Source: Pelagimonas sp. (GTDB taxonomy: Bacteria; Pseudomonadota; Alphaproteobacteria; Rhodobacterales; Rhodobacteraceae). Taken from it: 64,000 nucleotides of DNA. The translations under genes were made by a program, and so were the position numbers. Positions 62,302 to 64,000 of this stretch are shown here, one piece after another. The stretch covers positions 1 through 64,000 of the forward strand of contig JAOARQ010000054.1 of the NCBI GenBank assembly GCA_025210455.1, written 5' to 3'. Numbering within the stretch: position 1 is the first letter of the stretch; each line of letters starts with the position of its first letter. A model generated the notes under the pieces. The model was not told the origin of the DNA. It searched no databases and worked only from the letters and a program-made list of their open reading frames with translations.

Positions 62302-63342
62302 CTATCCCCATGTTTCTAGCTTGCGCAGGGGGGCTGAGATGTCTCCGATGTTTTGGCGCACCCAATCGGGGTTGTAGTAGGTGTCGAGGTAGCGGGTGCC
62401 GCTGTCGCAGAGCAGGGTGACGACAGAGCCGCGTTGACCGTCTTGCATCATTTGCTGCGCAATTTGCAGGGCGCCCCAGAGGTTGGTGCCGGTGGACGGG
62501 CCGGCTTTGCGGCCGATGCGTTTTTCCAGCCAATGGATTGTGGCGACGCTGGCGGCGTCGGGGACTTTGATCATGGCGTCGATCACATCAGGGAGAAAGG
62601 ATTTTTCGACCACCGGGCGGCCGATGCCTTCGATGCGGCTGGAACATTGGGCTGTCAGGTCAGAGCGCCCGCTTTGATAGGCGTCATAAAAGACCGAGTT
62701 TTCCGGATCGACCACCACCAGCCGCGTGTCCAGCCCGCGATAGCGGATGTAGCGCCCCAATGTGGCCGAGGTGCCGCCGGTGCCGGGGCTCATGACGATT
62801 GTGTGGGGCTCGGGGTGGGGTTCTTTGCGCATCTGGTCAAAGATGCTTTCGGCGATGTTGTTCGACCCGCGCCAGTCTGTGGCCCGTTCAGCATATTTAA
62901 ACTGATCCATGAAATGCCCCCCCAGATCCTGCGCCAGTTGCTGAGCGGCGCTGTGCATCTGCGGGGCGCTATCGACGAAATGGCATTTGCCACCGTAAAG
63001 GGTGATCTGTTCGATCTTGCTGGCGGCGGTGCAGCTGGGCATGACGGCATAAAAAGGCAGGCCAAGCATCTGGGCGAAATAAGCCTCTGAGACGGCGGTG
63101 CTGCCCGAGGAGGCTTCGATCACCGGGGTGCCCTGATCCAGCTTGCCGTTGCACAGCGCATAAAGAAACAGCGAGCGCGCCAGACGGTGTTTGAGCGAAC
63201 CTGTGGGATGGGTGCTTTCGTCTTTGAGATAGATATCCACGCCATCCAGTTGCGGGATGGTGAGTTTGAACAGATGCGTATCCGCCGAGCGCTGATAATC
63301 CGCTTCGATCTTTTGCAGGGCTTGGGTTGTCCAGCGTGCCAT
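62302..63342 (-). CDS. PLP-dependent cysteine desulfhydrase/synthase-like enzyme (Cds1-like)
   Basis: A 346-residue fold-type II PLP enzyme. The PLP lysine is in [10 protein letters not shown], the substrate loop in [12 protein letters not shown] and the phosphate site in [12 protein letters not shown]. The long form and these motifs match the Cds1-type group, which includes L-cysteine desulfhydrases that release H2S, more than CysK. No sulfur genes lie beside it. Confidence 0.78.
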   Translation of the reverse strand: MARWTTQALQKIEADYQRSADTHLFKLTIPQLDGVDIYLKDESTHPTGSLKHRLARSLFLYALCNGKLDQGTPVIEASSGSTAVSEAYFAQMLGLPFYAVMPSCTAASKIEQITLYGGKCHFVDSAPQMHSAAQQLAQDLGGHFMDQFKYAERATDWRGSNNIAESIFDQMRKEPHPEPHTIVMSPGTGGTSATLGRYIRYRGLDTRLVVVDPENSVFYDAYQSGRSDLTAQCSSRIEGIGRPVVEKSFLPDVIDAMIKVPDAASVATIHWLEKRIGRKAGPSTGTNLWGALQIAQQMMQDGQRGSVVTLLCDSGTRYLDTYYNPDWVRQNIGDISAPLRKLETWG

Positions 63343-63684
63343 CGGGGGTGTCCTGTTGTTGGTAACAGGCTGGTTTTTAATGGAGATTTTGATTTTGGTC
63401 TATTTGTTTCATGATTTATGTGAAAATTGAGATATGGTTTTGTTTATCGGTAAATTGGTGGGATTTCGTTTGATCTTGTGATCAGGCCAACGCGACAAGC
63501 TGTGTGAAAATCCCAAGGATCTTCTGTCATCTGACTGTCACGGAATCGGTATAGCCCTTGCTTTGCTACTGTATCTTGTTGGTGTTGCTTTCTTTGCTAC
63601 TAGAGATATAGTGATTCTAGCTGGGGCGGGGTGTCCCGCCTTGGTGTTTTGAAAAGAACAGACAGGGCGGAGGATGAGTCCCCC
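63343..63684. other. AT-rich intergenic region with a spaced direct repeat
   Basis: 342 bases clearly richer in A+T than the rest. CTTTGCTACT occurs twice, at 63561 and 63592, 31 bases apart (about three helical turns), before the HNH gene. No gene was supported here; it probably holds promoters for both divergent genes. Confidence 0.5.
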
Positions 63685-64000
63685 ATGGACGGCGATTTCA
63701 GGACAAGTTTTGTGCGCGAACCCGGCGCATTGAAACAGCACCCGGCATTGGTGCTGAATGCGGATTACAGGCCTTTGTCCTATTATCCGCTGTCCCTTTG
63801 GAGCTGGCAGGATGCGATCAAGGCGGCCTTTCTGGACAGGGTGGATATCGTCGCGGAATATGACACCATGGTGCACAGCCCGTCGACGTCGCTGCGAATA
63901 CCCAGTGTGGTGGTGTTGAAAGACTATGTGAAACCTCAAAAGCGCGTGGCCTTCACGCGCTTTAATTTATTTTTGAGGGATGAGTTTCGCTGCCAGTACT
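63685..64000 (+). CDS. HNH endonuclease family protein (partial, runs off the window)
   Basis: The frame is open from ATG 63685 to the window end, 105 codons. It reads LVLNADYRPLSYYPLSLWSW, DRVDIVAEYD and RFNLFLRDEFRCQY, the N-terminal pattern of a widespread bacterial HNH endonuclease whose zinc-Cys/His core would follow. GGGCGGAGGATGAG is upstream. The catalytic part is not in the window. Confidence 0.75.
   Translation, partial: MDGDFRTSFVREPGALKQHPALVLNADYRPLSYYPLSLWSWQDAIKAAFLDRVDIVAEYDTMVHSPSTSLRIPSVVVLKDYVKPQKRVAFTRFNLFLRDEFRCQY

Noticed and set aside
1-64000. tRNA, rRNA or prophage genes
   Set aside because: No cloverleaf-like sequence, rRNA segment or phage structural gene was seen in any gap.

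Overview
The window comes from a Roseobacter-group alphaproteobacterium (Rhodobacterales). The evidence is high-GC coding DNA, a CckA-type hybrid kinase behind a CtrA-type box, an L9 protein with a long acidic tail, a DUF1127 gene, an NDUFS4-type complex I subunit, an NDUFAF6-like protein and a form II CoxL-like protein. It is ordinary chromosome interrupted by one transposon. No tRNA, rRNA or CRISPR array was seen.

Layout. 1-2.2 kb: end of a formate dehydrogenase operon (FdsB) plus a YhhN-family gene. 2.2-6.0 kb: lytic transglycosylase, ftsY, an EamA transporter and yciB. 6.0-7.6 kb: an Lrp regulator divergent from a PLP decarboxylase. 7.7-11.8 kb: accessory genes (Imm11-like protein, orphan CoxL-like protein, DUF2235 hydrolase) followed by a candidate structured RNA. 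12.0-12.4 kb: the NDUFS4-type gene. 12,370-19,453: a 7,084-bp Tn7-like transposon with 20-bp inverted ends (one mismatch) and a perfect 5-bp target duplication (GATCA) that starts inside the NDUFS4 stop codon. It carries tnsA, tniA/tnsB, tniB/tnsC and tniQ plus an hsdM remnant. tniA changes frame twice, and the first change comes just before the catalytic Glu, so the element is probably no longer autonomous.

19.5-25.9 kb: Bax inhibitor-1 family protein, DUF1127, LysR, RsmB-like methylase, cckA and a sulfotransferase-like gene. 26-30.3 kb: trigger factor, a soluble PAS chemoreceptor and the rpsF-rpsR-rplI operon. 30.6-34 kb: small metabolic genes, including YceI and a nucleoside hydrolase. 34.2-39.2 kb: a cytochrome b561-YceI fusion, then fabD-fabG-acpP and a MATE pump. 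39.3-41.6 kb: a riboflavin-type transporter behind an FMN riboswitch with its own terminator, and OpgC. 42-43.9 kb: iron-binding protein behind an iron-box-like promoter, and mazG. 44-47.9 kb: two paralogous M20 amidohydrolases flanking a Hint-domain gene. 47.9-51.2 kb: SHMT-like enzyme, LysR and agmatinase. 51.2-64 kb: MmcQ/YjbR, soxR with a SoxR box, glyoxalase-like protein, cysS, cimA, a methyltransferase, an NDUFAF6-like protein, MFS, AlkA, esterase, AraC, SRPBCC, a Cds1-like enzyme and the start of an HNH endonuclease.

Two near-identical copies of a 272-bp inverted-repeat element lie at about 33.2 and 45.2 kb, with their ends on stop codons. The best leads are the transposon and its attachment site, the 272-bp repeat, the regulatory boxes before cckA, fbpA, soxR and ribN, and two candidate small RNAs whose hairpin loops expose CCUCC-type sequences.
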